Part shown: positions 35,659-47,954 of the stretch, in pieces | Position numbering within the stretch: position 1 is the stretch's first letter | Layout: the number at the start of each line of letters is the position of its first letter | Assembly (NCBI RefSeq): GCF_907165205.1 | Contig: NC_058190.1 | Coordinates: forward strand, 31,337,345-31,401,344 | Direction: 5' to 3' | DNA length: 64,000 nucleotides | Source of the DNA: Coccinella septempunctata | Taxonomy: Eukaryota; Arthropoda; Insecta; Coleoptera; Coccinellidae | Translations under genes and position numbers: made by a program | Notes under the pieces: model-generated | Databases searched by the model: none | What the model saw: only the letters and a program-made list of their open reading frames with translations | Told to the model about the DNA's origin: nothing

Positions 35659-36212
35659 GTCGCATTCAGCGGACGGAGCGCAAAACGCTTCTGCTACCCA
35701 TCGGTAGCGGTAGCGGTCGGGAACATGTTGAACGTTCGCTGGCAAGCCGAGATAGGATAAGGCAGTCCAACGAGCTGTCACTATCAGCTGATTAGTTGAG
35801 AAGTCTGTAGGAAAGACGTAAACAAACGGATTTTTTAAGTTTCGTTAACCTTGTGCTGGTTAAGTCATTTTTTTTTGTGAAAAACAACCTAGAATTCTGA
35901 CGAATTACTTTGTTGCTCTAGTATATTTCCTATAACTTATTTAACATCCTTCTTTATTACCTTCCATCAATTTTCATTTCATTTTCCTCAACAAACTCAA
36001 GCTCGTGCATCTTCCACACTAAATAACAACTACCTACTCAGTTCAAGTCCAACTTTCGCTCCTTTCCGCTACCGCTACCTAGCACAAATCAAATCCGCTC
36101 CCAAAAGTGGCGTCCGCTCCAGAACGTGTTGAGAATGTAGCGCATATGTCACCGAACGTTTACGCTAGCGTTTGGTAACAGTTGCGCAACTGTTTCGTCC
36201 GCTGAATGCGAC
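35659..36212. mobile_element. 554-bp terminal-inverted-repeat element, 5-bp target duplication
   Basis: The left end GTCGCATTCAGCGGACG is mirrored by CGTCCGCTGAATGCGAC at the right, and both ends are flanked by CAATG (35654-35658 and 36213-36217). The sub-terminal parts are also inverted: gctaccc...ggtagcggtagcgg on the left against ccgctaccgctacc and gggtaaca-like words on the right. It is more GC-rich than its surroundings and encodes nothing recognised. The superfamily is not determined; if the terminal bases are assigned differently the duplication would be shorter. Confidence 0.7.
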
Positions 36213-37658
36213 CAATGCACTGAACTCCCTCATCGCTGCTTGGCTTTAGGAAAGAAGGTATCCAAATATTTGTCAAAATACATTTTTCGTCGACCTAAAC
36301 AGAAAAAAACATTTTTTATTATCAGTAGTTATTCAGCCTGTCTCTGAAACTCAATATGTGTTTATATACTTTTTATATTGTATTGAAAAATAAAATGGAA
36401 GGTGTTGTCTAAATAACTCTATTCCATGTCAATATCAACATGCTGAAAGTTGACGTCGACATACTTTATCTACACAAAATCTCAATTCTTTCCTTTGGTT
36501 TCATCGCAATCAAATTGAACGTTCCACATAAAAAAACACAAAAAAACAAATACAAAAGGGAATAAAGCACGAGAAGTAAATTTTGATTTGAGTCAGTGTA
36601 ACCATGATACCCTCCATGAAAATATAATAGGATGTGATAGGATATCTCCCAGAGGATCCGGCGAGATAAATATGAAGGTTTTCCAGTTCGCGTTGGAAAT
36701 ATACCCGTGGGGTTATTTTCATGTTTCAGATGAATCCAAAGGAAAAGGGCAAGGATTTGCGTATCATGCATATGCGAACAGAAGCGGTATTGTGTTTGTT
36801 TTTATGAGGGAAGTGAAATTCCGATTTATTTTCCTTGTCATCTTCTGGATTATTCGGGGACCTAATGAAATGGAGAATATGAAACAATAAAGGAACAGTA
36901 TTGCGAACGGAGGATTTATGGTTCACTTGTTGATCTGTTCCCTCATTTTCGAAAGTGTGAAAACCATAAGATTTGTTTCTTCGCACACTAGAACCAGTGC
37001 AAAACTAGATGCAGTATGTGCATATTCAAGTTCTATAAAATTTCGAAAAAATTCCGAGTTGGAAGGTTTGTTAGTGGTTTTACTGAAAGACAGAACTAAA
37101 TATTACCAACTCTATGAATCTTGCGAGATGTAGCTCCCTGAAAATGATTTTAATGTATATTCAACTTCAAAATGTGTTTACTGAAATCGGGATTCGGAAT
37201 TTCTTTATCTACAGGCACTCGATTTGATAATCCAGTCAAAAGAATTGGTCATCTCCTTCATAAAGACTGAACGATGAATGATCGTTTTTTTTTTCTCTTC
37301 ATATATCTTGGAACGAATACATCACCCAATCAATGAAGAAAATTTTTGGTGACATTATCCTTCCTTCTATATTTCAAAGACGTACCATTACTGGAAGCTA
37401 TAAACCGGTAAATTAACAAGATTATGCGTAAATATGAGCAGAAATGAATATTCCGCTTTTAAAAAAGGTTATGAACGACGAGACGTTCATAAACGAACGT
37501 ACGAAACGCAAGACGAGGCGAGGCTAGAGTCTACGAGACGAGACTTTATGAAGGTCTCGTGGGCATCACTATTTTAAATATTTATTCAACTGAATTTTTT
37601 CAAAAATAAAACATTTTAGGACCGATTCCTCTAGAAAATATATTTCAAATAAACAGGT
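36213..37658 (+). other. Putative intron 1, middle part
   Basis: No exon recognised. At 37487-37560 a GC-rich run repeats acgag/gagacg words (cgacgagacgttcataaacg, then gaggcgaggc, then acgagacgagac), unlike its AT-rich surroundings; the origin is unknown. Confidence 0.3.
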
Positions 37659-37930
37659 GATTATGTTGTGGGTGTAAAGGGTAATAACGGGTAAAGTTCA
37701 AAGACAGATGTTATATCTTCATTTATTTTCTTCCTTTACGTTTCGGCTGCGGATACCAGCCTTCTTCAGGAGTCTACAAGAAACATATAATACATTGGAC
37801 ATTGATGACTTGTAGAGTCCTGAAGAAGGCTGGCGTCCGAAGTCGAAACGTAGAGGAAGAAAATAAATGAAGATATAACATCTGTCTTAGAATTTTACCC
37901 GTTAGTACCCCTTACACCCACAACATAATC
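37659..37930. mobile_element. Palindromic element with hammerhead-like cores in both arms
   Basis: Two 122-bp arms (37659-37780 and 37809-37930) are near-exact inverses around a 28-bp spacer. The outer ends read gattatgttgtgggtgtaa and its inverse ttacacccacaacataatc. Each arm contains, pointing away from the centre, CTGAAGAAGGCTGG followed by a stem-II-like hairpin and GAAACGT: minus strand at about 37767-37736, plus strand at about 37820-37852. These match the CUGANGA...GAAA hammerhead boxes seen behind the PLE domains in this window. No coding sequence is present. Stem III and the cleavage site are not clear. Confidence 0.65.
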
Positions 37931-38519
37931 TATTCTACGGAATTAACCTTACTCTATCAATCAGGTTATTCAGCAATGCTCCGTCGGTCAATAACTTTTG
38001 GAAATTTTGTGCTAGGAGGAACGATTCAAAATTTGGCGCCATTGCTTTTCCAAATGAGAAAACGCAAATTTAATATTAGATAAATTATGCATCAGCATGA
38101 AATTCTTTTTTCGAAATACCTGCCATGTCATATGTTCTCTGTGTTACCTTTTTGACGTAAGACCTCCTGTGTTACTTTTTTGACAAATTTCATGGTTGAA
38201 AAGGTTTTTAATTTAGGTACCTTCCATATCTTGAAGAACGTTCGAGATAAACGTATGGTTTTTTTATTGAATTCAAATAGATTTCCTCGTAGATTTCAGA
38301 CGGCCAAAAGATACTGCGATTTTACGAAAATTATTTTTTAATACGAGGATATATGGAAAAATTCTTAGCCTACTACAGAACCAAACAACATTTCAATGTC
38401 AAAATATTTAATTACTCAACATATTCTCCTCTTAATTGGATACATTTACTACAGCGAACCTGGAAAGGCTCTAGACATTTCAAATAAAATATTTTTTCTT
38501 GTTTGCAGAACAAGAAGAA

Positions 38520-39402
38520 AATTTAAGAACTTTTTTTCAGTTGAGGAAAGGGATGATAGTCGGATAGAGCCAAATCTGGTGAATAAGGGGGTTGTTCTAG
38601 TAATTTGAACCCTAAATCACGAATTTTTTTGCATGACAACATTAGATTTAATCTGAGGGGATTGTCCTGGAAAACAAAACAACTTTGGTTAGCTTTCCGC
38701 GTCTTTTCTCCCGTAGAGTGGTCAGTAATGTCGAATAGTAATCTCCGGTCGGTTAATGTTCTACCCTCATCCAAAAAATCAATCATGATTACTTCATGGC
38801 AATCCCAAAAAACTGGGGCAAGAAATTTTTCTGCAGATTTTTGTACACGAAACTTCTTAGGTCTTGGAGAACCAGAGTATCGCCATTTAATCGATTGTCT
38901 CATCCATAGTAGCAATTCGGTTTAAGAAGTCTACATCGTTTTCAAATCGAGCACAGATCGAACGCGATGCTTCTAATCTTGCAAGCTTCTGGTCAACATT
39001 CAAACATTTGGGGATTTATTTTGCAGCAATTTTTCTCATGTCCAAATGGACGTAAACTATATGATGAACGCGTTCGTATGAAATATTCAGTGCTTCAAAT
39101 ATCCGTTTTAGCCCTATTCGACGATCTGATAAAATCATGTCATAAACTGCATCGATATTTTCGGAGACTGACACAGAAACTGGCGTTCCCGATCGGTCAT
39201 CATCTTCAATGGAAAATTAACCTCTTTTGAAGCTTGCAGACCAATTTTTCACGGTCGCATACGGATACGAAGGACATTGATCACCTAGGGTATTAAGCAT
39301 ATCTTCGTAAATCTGCTTGCCTCTTAACCCTTTTAAATGCAGGTACTTGATGATGGCTCGATTGTACTCCAATTTTTCGATTTTCAGAGTTTCGGTGGAC
39401 AT
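38520..39402 (-). pseudogene. mariner transposase, heavily broken
   Basis: The N-terminus MSTETLKIEKLEYNRAIIKY at 39402 continues through KQIYEDMLNTLGDQCPSY and TVKNWSASFKRG, the usual mariner DNA-binding half. After several frame changes the catalytic part reads FWDCHEVIMIDFLDEG (first D), FQDNPLRL (second D, degraded) and YSPDLALSDYHPFPQLKKS (third D), fitting the D,D34D pattern. Stops and shifts are frequent, so the gene is dead. The upstream flank contains cgttgctatggtaacgc at about 39488, seen in other mariner leaders, so the element probably reaches beyond 39500. A second, younger-looking copy lies at 63465-64000. Confidence 0.85.
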
Positions 39403-39816
39403 CTTCTTTCTTTTAATTTATTGCGTAACTCTGGTTTATTTTTTCGACCTCAAACTTCACACTGACACTTCTGATGACTTATTTTTCGTTGCTATGGTAA
39501 CGCAATATTTTTTTTATGCATGGAACTGGTCTGGGCTAACTAGATATCAATACATCCTCGTAATGTTAATTACTCCATTAATTGAAATGGCAGGCCCAGA
39601 ACTTTTTTCGTTTGTTGAATATCCTAGTCACCCTAGTAAGCAGTCTTAATATTTTGTGAGGACATGATGCGCCAAAAATGATGATAACCAAATCAATGCT
39701 GACAGAATGAAAGGGAAGACTCATTAGTCGTAAACATTTTGATAAACTTACTTTCGGTTTCGTAGTTGTAAATAATTGATTAATTTTTTTTTCATACTTT
39801 CAACTTCTCATTTCAG

Positions 39817-40028
39817 CACCGAACAACTCCCTGGACCAACTTCAACAGCGGGTTCAGCGAGAACGTCGGCGTCATGTAGTTTGGCTTCCTCAAGGGAATC
39901 TTCGACAAGTGCACCAGGTCCTACACCCTACAAGGTTCTTATGCTAGGTGGTCCAGCTGTTGGAAAGTCTTCCCTTGTTTCGCAGTTTATGACTTCGGAG
40001 TACCTTCACGCTTATGATACAAGCATAG
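39817..40028 (+). CDS. Rgk: RGK-family GTPase, exon with N-terminal tail and P-loop
   Basis: The exon opens after a good acceptor (ttctcatttcag) and ends at ATAG|GTGAGG. It encodes a serine/threonine-rich tail (TEQLPGPTSTAGSARTSASC and on) followed by YKVLMLGGPAVGKSSLVSQF and MTSEYLHAYDTSI. GGPAVGKS is the phosphate-binding loop of a Ras-like GTPase (residues 59-66 if the exon at 30048 is the first). The EYLHAYDTSI stretch replaces a Ras-type switch I, as in insect Rgk proteins. RGK proteins in animals bind calcium-channel beta subunits and limit channel activity; that role here is inferred from the family. The exon enters in phase 2 and leaves in phase 1. Confidence 0.92.
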
Positions 40029-40399
40029 GTGAGGTTCCATTTATTGAAACAACTCTTTATACAATATAAATCGAGCAGAGAAATGCAAAAAATCGCAAAA
40101 CAAAATTGTTTTCTGCTATGCATTTGAAAGAGAAGAAACGAGTATTTTTGAAAGCCCTTCATTCCAAAAGAAAATGTGATAAATTATTGATATTGATGGT
40201 TAATCATAGAATGGAAGAAATGAAGATGCATGTATTTTTTTGCATTACGAAACTTGCTACGAAGGTGCAGCCTAAGCCTAAGAAATTATTTTATTCTTAA
40301 TCCCGACTTAATATTATGTAAGTCAGTATCTCGAGATCCCGAGATATTAGTCGGTATTATAACCTAACTCAGTCGTGTCTTGTGCGAGGTACATAATAT

Positions 40400-40613
40400 A
40401 AGGTCCTTTCGTTTGCAGAAAAAGTGTAGCACTTTTCTACACTCGATTTTAGTATTAGTTTGCTGATTGAATTTACACCAGTGTAGAGGAGGTGTAGTTT
40501 ATCTACATCTCCTTTTGACTGTATGTGTAGATAAACTACACTTCCTCTACACTGGTGTAAATCAAATCGAGTGTAGAAAAGTGCTACACTTTTTATGCAA
40601 ACGAAAGAACCTA
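40400..40613. mobile_element. 214-bp almost fully palindromic element
   Basis: The left half (aggtcctttcgtttgcag, aaaaagtgtagcacttttct, acactcgatt, ttacaccagtgtagaggagg) is mirrored by the right half with a handful of differences and a centre near 40515. The outer ends lie next to TATA on both sides, compatible with a TA target. Inside the arms the words agtgtagcactt and gtgtagat recur, giving further internal symmetry. It would fold into one long hairpin. Confidence 0.75.
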
Positions 40614-41509
40614 TAGCTATTATAATACAGACTTGACTTCTGGGAAATAGGTAATATAACTCGTATCTATCGAATAATCAGTCATGTAATTCTAATTACA
40701 TTGCAATTGATTTACCTACATTTTCTCCGAGAGAACTTAGTTTAAGAATATACTCTTCAGTTGTTAGAATCTTGACATACAGATATTTTTTATTGGAATT
40801 TCATCAAAAAATTTGTGACTTTTTGGAAATTAGCGTATAAGATTGCCTTCCCTTAATCGACGTGAAGCAATTGATGACGGTAAATTTAATGTATGATCGA
40901 TCTATTCGGCTATTTCAACCACTTTGGAACATTCACTACAAAATTTCGAATGTCATTTGGCAGCCGCATTCAGGAATTCTTCTGTTGTTAATTGAAACAG
41001 TTATTCAGTCACTGATCATTCGCAAAAGAATTGTTTTGTTGACTACTAAGTCGATTCATGCAATACCGCATTTTTTTTCGAACGTCTACTTAATGAAGAA
41101 AAACTCGGAAAATAATCATAACAAAAAACTACAACAAATTACAACGGAAAACCTAATTGAGAGTCTCGACAATAAAAGTGAATCTTATCAAATTTTGTAA
41201 ATACCCGTCTACAATCCCAGTACAAATGTTTTCTGCTCCTCATAGACCATGGAACACAACCAGAAAATACCTCATTGTAATCGCGTCCATTAAACGATTT
41301 ATCAGTCTATGGGATTCACTAGGGATTTCAGACTACTCCCCAGAAACAAATCTATACTATTTAAATCTGTGAGGTTCACGGACTCCGATACATTCATTTT
41401 GAGAAAAGGCTCTAAATTAATGGAAATAGTACCAACTATCCTGTCGATTGTTAGTTAGCTCATGAGAAATTCCTTGCCTTAGAAATCCTCTCAATTATTT
41501 TGACTGAGA

Positions 41510-41705
41510 TTAACACAAGATGATTTTTGTTGAAGAATTCAACATCCTTGTAATTATCCATTATTTCTTTTGATATACCCATTCCCTACTACTGCATCTT
41601 CATGCATTTCGTAATAACGTCACATTTTCGTACGATACAGTATGGAATGTGTCAAATTTCCATGGCCAATCGAGTGTTTCTATAAAAGTGAATGGAGTAT
41701 ACTTG
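41510..41705 (+). repeat. Partial copy of the transposon family at 13850-15076
   Basis: acaagatgatttttgttgaa at 41515 and gtgtcaaatttccatggcca at 41650 correspond to 14595 and 15021 in the other copy, in the same order. A stretch of about 300 bp of the larger copy is absent between them. It is a truncated, diverged relative in the same orientation. Confidence 0.6.
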
Positions 41706-44374
41706 AAACAGTTGTCTTTCTGGATGAAAGCCTTATTAGTCTATTTCGAGTTCAATATCGAACTGACGAAGCAAATTCAGAAAAAATTTTGTGTAGTCAC
41801 ATATTAGCCGTGTTTTTGAATTTTTTTTCCAAAATGAACCTATTAATGGATTCATCTTCTATTGCCGAATAAATGGAACAGCATGTATAATCAACTGAGA
41901 TTTTTAACACTAGAAATTTATGAACCAGGTGTTTTCAGTTAAAATCGCATTTTTCATGTTATGTTGCTCTTTATTCAATGCCAGTAGTTAACCTCAAGAA
42001 ACAGGGACCAACTCATTTCCCTTTCCTAACTCTCAGAGTGAAGATGGCAACATGTATCCATTATTCAATTTACACAAATTCTCAGATTGCAGGAACCGCA
42101 TTTTGCGGTAATCAAATAGACGCGATAGAGCAAGGAAACGTCCGGATTCGAATTTATGGCAGTAACATCGAAATCATAAAATGGATAATGCCTAACAGAT
42201 ATATGCTGCCCTCCTTTATTTTGGGAATTCGGAAAGTAAATTGAGTTGGAACTTGTTTCCTTCTAGATGGCGCTAGAGTGTATTCCTTCAACAAGAGCGA
42301 CTGCTGGCGTTGATTAAAAAGGCTATCAATTCGTTCTATAATCGTCGAGAAAGGAGTTTTGTTGCTCTGAGGAGGTTGAATGAGACAGAGACCACGGTCA
42401 GCCTCTACTCTTTCTTGACGAAAATGATGAAATAGTAGTTCTGTTAATACTTTGAGTGATGGTTGTTGCTTAGTTCGATTCAGTTCAAAAATTTGTTGAT
42501 TTCATATCAATGGATGTTATTTTTGTGTCTCAATAATTTTTTTTATTTATCTTCACTCTGTCACAGACAAAAACTTCCGTCTTGAAAATCCAATTATAGG
42601 CTGCGATCTTCATAATCATATGATCAACTCAATAACGAGCTTGATAATCCCATATGCCGCAATTTTTCTCTCATTATCAGCTCATTCCTAGTCAAGTATG
42701 TAAATGGATATACTCGTATACATGATTCTGCAAAAATTAATTTCACAGGTCACTATCAGATATATCGCGTAAACGATTTACAATATTTGACCAAAAATAT
42801 ATTCCGATGGCAGTTTTTGATTTCATATATTCTGAGTGGTTATGCTGAAAGTATCGGTATTTTCGAAGTGAAGAATGCGAGAGTATTTTCTATTTTCTAT
42901 ATAGAAACAGAAAAAAAAAATAAAAGTTATCATTTGAAAGAATTTGGATCAGCCCGAAAAACTTAACACCTCATTGTGCGACCGGAAATATTTTTTTGTG
43001 TGGAGCTCAAACAATCAGGTACAGAAAGAAAGATTCCTTTATATTTCCTAAATGTAGATACAGTACACAGCGTAACTGTTGTGGGACACCTAGGCCAGGT
43101 TTCTTTGATGGAGAAATTTTTGTACTGAACATCTGGAAATCGTCAACAGTAATCTAACTCTTCGTGGATGGAACGCAAACTGTAGTGTTCAAATATAAAT
43201 TCATTTGGATCTATTCATAGTTGCAGTTATGAAATCCATTACAATTTCACTTCGACAACAACCATCGTTTCTATTTCTGCTCGAAGTTTCTTCCAATATA
43301 GATTATCTCCATACACTTTTCATGAATGAACACCCATAAAACTGTCTGTTTATAGTAATATTGATGCAGTCTTATTCTGAGAAAATAATTTCAGCTCCGC
43401 GCTGAAGGAAATCATTCCTCGGAGTCGAAAATTATGATACATACTCTTATTATTGAAAAATCTAATATTTCTGGCTAGCATCATATCTGTATTCAGGAAA
43501 TCTTCATTCTGTTTATGAATTATCCATGGAGAAAAGTTATACATATCACGTACTTCCAACACCGTAAACCTGGCAGTGGTCGGAAATTTATGTGTTTTGA
43601 ACTGAGTAACACTGTTGCTCACATGAATATTATGTTGCAATCTTTATGAGTGTCAAGAAATGGGACTGGAGGATTATACCTAGATGGAAAAATTTTTGAA
43701 TTCTAGAATGAAACTGCTCTCATAGTTGAACTATCAGATTTGGACGAATTACTACTGTCGACCAGAGAATTTGGCCACTGATATTAATCAAAATATCTGG
43801 TTTTCCCCGAACTATTCAGTCTATCAAGAATTGAAGAAAATATGTCTGAACTATGGGAAATTTGTTAAGCTTTTTCACACATGGAATGCCGTCAATGTCA
43901 AAACCATTTGCCAACTCTTATTTGTTTCCGCTGCAAAAATGCCAAAAAGCGATGGATAAGTATCGTTAACTGCTATTTTGAATCGAAATCTGCGCAATTC
44001 AGTAACACTGATTTTTGAAAATCGAAGATTTGACAGGCCGTATCGGATAATAATATATCGTTCTGAATTTATATTATGTTTAATCTGAATCTGATCGACT
44101 TTCGTTACAATCGCTACATGTTTTCACAATCAGGACGATTGTGAGTGAAAAGGATGAAAAAGATAGACAGATAGATGTGGATGAATAAATTTCCTGAAAG
44201 ATAAAAATGGATTAAAGAAATACAAATAAACAATTATAAAAAATTCGCGTCATTCATCATCACTGCATTGAAATCTTCAAGACAGTAAAATGCTTTTTTC
44301 GTTAAGAAGTTTATCAACTTTTACTCTAGCTGTCAAGGTGGTAGGCACTTGGCATGACCAGGAAGTTAATTATA

Positions 44375-44870
44375 CAGGGTGTCTGTAAAAAAATTCGTAG
44401 GGCATAAGGAGATGATTCCTCGAGGAAAATGAGCATGGGTTATTCCCATGAATATTTTTCGAAATCGACCTCCCTTTCAAGATACAGCCTTTGAAAGGCG
44501 AAGTCGAGTTGACAGTTTTCAATTTTTTTTACAGGTTCTAAAAAACACTTAGTCATAAAACTATACATAATATGAAGCACTAAGTAGATGTTACTCACAC
44601 AATGTTTTTACATTTCATAACTTTATTATTAGGGGTTGAAAATAACAACCCCTAATGATTTTCCTTGAAAAATTTTTTTCGCGGGATAGATTTTCGAAAA
44701 AATAAAATTCTTATGGTTTCCCCTTCAATTCTGGAGAAAAAAGGTCTCCTGCAAAATTTCGATACAGTCTATACTTTTCTCGGAATAAATAAAAACTAAC
44801 ATGCAGAATACGAAGGTCTATGATGCATGTATTTTAGCGGGAGGTGGTCATAGAACCACAATGTGCATTT
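44375..44870 (+). repeat. One-armed copy of the inverted-repeat element at 46693-47462
   Basis: Begins TA-CAGGGTGTCTGTAAA and follows the left arm of the 46693 copy through ctaaaaaacacttagtcata, aactttattattaggggttg and caaaatttcgatacagtc. The matching right arm is missing, so it is truncated. The following 100 bp lead into a LINE fragment. Confidence 0.7.
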
Positions 44871-44969
44871 AACTCAAGCCACAAAATCCTCAATTCTCCA
44901 TAAAGAGAATTTTTTTTTAAGAAGTTATTGTCAACAGTTTCCCCAACAGAGAGGGGAAAGGGGAGACCT

Positions 44970-45410
44970 AGAGGTGTACTCTGTTCTGGATAGATAGTTT
45001 TCTTTCTTACAGGAAACTTTTCACAATCTTTATCAAGTAATTCGGAGTTTCTAGTTTGTGTAGTTTGAAAAGTAGCCCCTTATGCCACACGCTGTCAAAT
45101 GCTCTGTTGATATCCAAACTAATAGCAGCTGTTTTTTTCCGAGTTCTTTGGGCATTATGCGTGTTGGATACAAATATAGTGAGAGGATGGATTGTTGATT
45201 TTTTTGAGCGGAATCTGAATTGGCATTTTGGAATGTCATCAGTAAGTTTCTCCTCCAGTCTTCTTTTGATGATTTTTTCAAAAAGTTTTCCCAGTACTAC
45301 ACGCAGCAATGTAATGGATCTATAATTTTGTACTTAATGATGGTCTGTACCGTGTTTGGGAATAGTTGTTATGGTGCCTTTTTTCAATATTTTGGGGAAT
45401 GACAATAGTC
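44970..45410 (-). pseudogene. Reverse transcriptase fragment of a non-LTR retrotransposon
   Basis: On the minus strand from about 45410 the reading is TLLRVVLGKLFEKIIKRRLE, then QFRFRSKKSTIHPL (the GFR-KST motif), KTAAISLDINRAFDSVWHKG (the first catalytic aspartate block, LDI--AFDSVWH) and LPHKL-type sequence to IKIVKSFL, followed by stop-broken RKLSIQNRVHL. These are RT domains of the Jockey-like LINE type. The YxDD part and the endonuclease are absent, so this is a short dead fragment of roughly 150 codons. Confidence 0.85.
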
Positions 45411-46692
45411 TTACTCTCGGTCTTACTAGTAAGACTCATATTCGAGAATATATTAATCGATAGTATGAAGTGAATATTCACTAAGAAAGGTATGGGTATA
45501 AAATATTATGCACCATAGTAATTGAAAAGGCTTTTGACCAAACTTCTGGAGCTAAATGTGTCAAACGCAAAAAAAAATTTTGAAAACTCATCCCTATTTG
45601 AGGTAATCGAAATTCGTTTCTTCGCCTGAAGCTTCCATAATATTTAATTTATTGGCGGTTTAGAAATTCAATGGTAGGCAGGTATTGTCAGAAACGAGAA
45701 TGATCCAGGTCCCAGAAAATAAATTTAATTAGATTTTCGACGCTGCCATTGGGATTTCTGTAGCGTCAATATAAGAAAAGGGAATGAATCCTTCAAATTT
45801 AGATACGAATACAGATGAAGAAATACAAAATTTCGATCATCTTGAACAGGGTTGAGTTGTTTAAAAAGTTTTTCCGCATTTTTTGTTTCATTTCGTGTAC
45901 AGAAACAACTCCCGCACTTTGGCTACTAAACAGCCTGTATTCTATACTGACAAGAATATATGTATAGAGAATACATAAATTTTGCCAAATACCCGAATGA
46001 GTGGAACAAAATGATCATAATTATTTTAGTCCAAGTTCAAACCTGTTTCATTTGAAACGACCAGAGGTCGAGACACAATAGCAAACTCCCACTTGCACTC
46101 AATGTATTATTCAATCAAACATCCTATTTTATATAGTTTGATTTAGCCTGACCTTTCTCTATTTACATAGGATCAAAGGGACAATTCGGTAGGTTAAAGC
46201 GTCTTGAGGAACACGTACGGTTTGAAACTGACCCTAATTGTGATCCTGACGTGACCACCATGTCAATACCTTGACTTCAACAAGGACGAATACAATTTTC
46301 TTGCTAAAATAATTTCCTCGCTTCATTTATTCTAGATATGAATAATATCAGCTTCTCAAAACCTTATACGCGCTTCCACACGTTGACCAACCCTGTCTCA
46401 AAACGTGGATGACGATGACAGAGAAATACCAAATGATCATAACCTCGAAATCACGTTAAATGTCGGAATTGACATAACTTTGAAGGTTTAATTCGAGTCA
46501 AAAAATTAAGGAGAATGTGCAGCATACACTAGTAATATCGAGCTTTCAATGATTTTTGTGTCTAGTGCATTCACAATAAGCGTTATTCCAGTTTTTTCAT
46601 ATTGTCTATCCCGAGCAATAAGTTAGCTTTGTAGAAAAATAAATTTGGGTTCTTATTGAGGATTATAGAAAAATAGGGACCTATATGATATA

Positions 46693-47462
46693 CAGGGTTT
46701 CTGTAAACAAATGCGAAGGACTTAGGAAAATGATTCCTCGATAAAAATAAGCAGGGGTATTTCCTATAAAAATTTTTTGAAGTCGTCCTCGATTTTTTTT
46801 ACGAGTTCTAAAAAACACTTAGTCATAAAACTATACATAATATGAAGCACCAAGTAGATGTTACTCATACAATTTTTTAATATTCCATAACTTTATTATT
46901 AGGGGTTGAAAATAACAACCCCTTCTGAAATTTAGAAATTGTTTTCGTGGGATATATTTTCGAAAAATAAAACTCTCTTATAGCTTCCCAGTCAATTCTG
47001 GAGAAAAAAAGTCTCTTGCAAAATTTCGATACAGTCGATACTTTTCTCAGAATAATTAAAAACTTACAAGCAGTAGGTATACGAAAGTCTATGAGGCAGA
47101 GTGTTGATGCATTTATTTTCGTGGGAGTTCTTTGGAACACTTATACGATGATATGGAATGAACAGTGGAGAACTGCTTGTTAGTTTTTATTTATTCCCAG
47201 AAAAGTATCGACTGTATCGAAATTTTGCAAGAGACTTCTTCTCCAGAATTGAATGCGAAACCATAAGAGAATTTTATTTTTCGAAAATCTATCCCACGAA
47301 AACAATTTTTAAAGGAGAATAATAAGGGGTTGTTATTTTCAACCCTCAATAATAAAGTTATGAGAACTAAAAAAAATTTGTGAGTAACATCTACTGAGTG
47401 CTTTATATCATGTATAGATTTATATACGTAAGTTCTTCGTATTTGTTTACAGACACCTTTTA
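46693..47462. mobile_element. TA-flanked long inverted-repeat element
   Basis: Begins TA-CAGGGTTTCTGTAAACAAA and ends with the inverse GTATTTGTTTACAGACACC before TTTTATA. The arms (about 330 bp each) share ttattaggggttgaaaataa, tcgatacagtcgatactttt and their inverses, and meet near 47150. The half copy at 44375-44870 is the same family. There is no coding potential; the longer frames in it are repeat by-products. Confidence 0.75.
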
Positions 47463-47480
47463 TAGGAAATAAACCTATAT

Positions 47481-47954
47481 TTGACCAACGAAAAAAAGAA
47501 ATTATTCAGAATGTTCCTGACACTCAGTATTGGAAATTACACACTAGAAACTAATTTAGAGCTCCACGTAAATGAAATACTTGTACGACCGCAAACACCG
47601 CTGTCACTACAAATAATAGGATTTCAATTTTCTATTTTCAGGCCAAAATATACACAATTGAGTTTGATAGAATTGAACAGTATTGTAAAAGTGGATGGTT
47701 TTCCGAATAATTGTGGCCATTTCCTATTGGAGAGAACATGTCGAATTATTCGCTTGGAAAATTGTTTACAGCTACTCGAACCGTGCTTCATGAATAATTT
47801 CATAAACTCGGCTGTGAACGTATCCCAAAATATTTTTCATCAAACATTCATTAATACTCACACAACAGAATTGAAATACTGTTTGATAAATTCTATTGTT
47901 TGTGCATTCAGGATTGAAATTCTAATAAGTTTATATCTATATATAAATCTATAG
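47481..47954 (+). CDS. 157-codon open frame of unknown meaning
   Basis: The frame begins 19 bp after the end of the palindromic element and reads for 157 codons, MTNEKKKLFRMFLTLSIG to the tail ISLYLYINL. I recognise no family, no signal peptide and no clear domain. It lies inside intron 2 of the RGK gene on the same strand. At this AT content so long a frame is uncommon by chance, though not excluded. It has no visible splice context and no relative elsewhere in the window. Confidence 0.2.
   Translation: MTNEKKKLFRMFLTLSIGNYTLETNLELHVNEILVRPQTPLSLQIIGFQFSIFRPKYTQLSLIELNSIVKVDGFPNNCGHFLLERTCRIIRLENCLQLLEPCFMNNFINSAVNVSQNIFHQTFINTHTTELKYCLINSIVCAFRIEILISLYLYINL

Noticed and set aside
45056..45402. 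Plus-strand frames over the LINE fragment
   Set aside because: They are the antisense of the reverse transcriptase reading, which has clear RT motifs.
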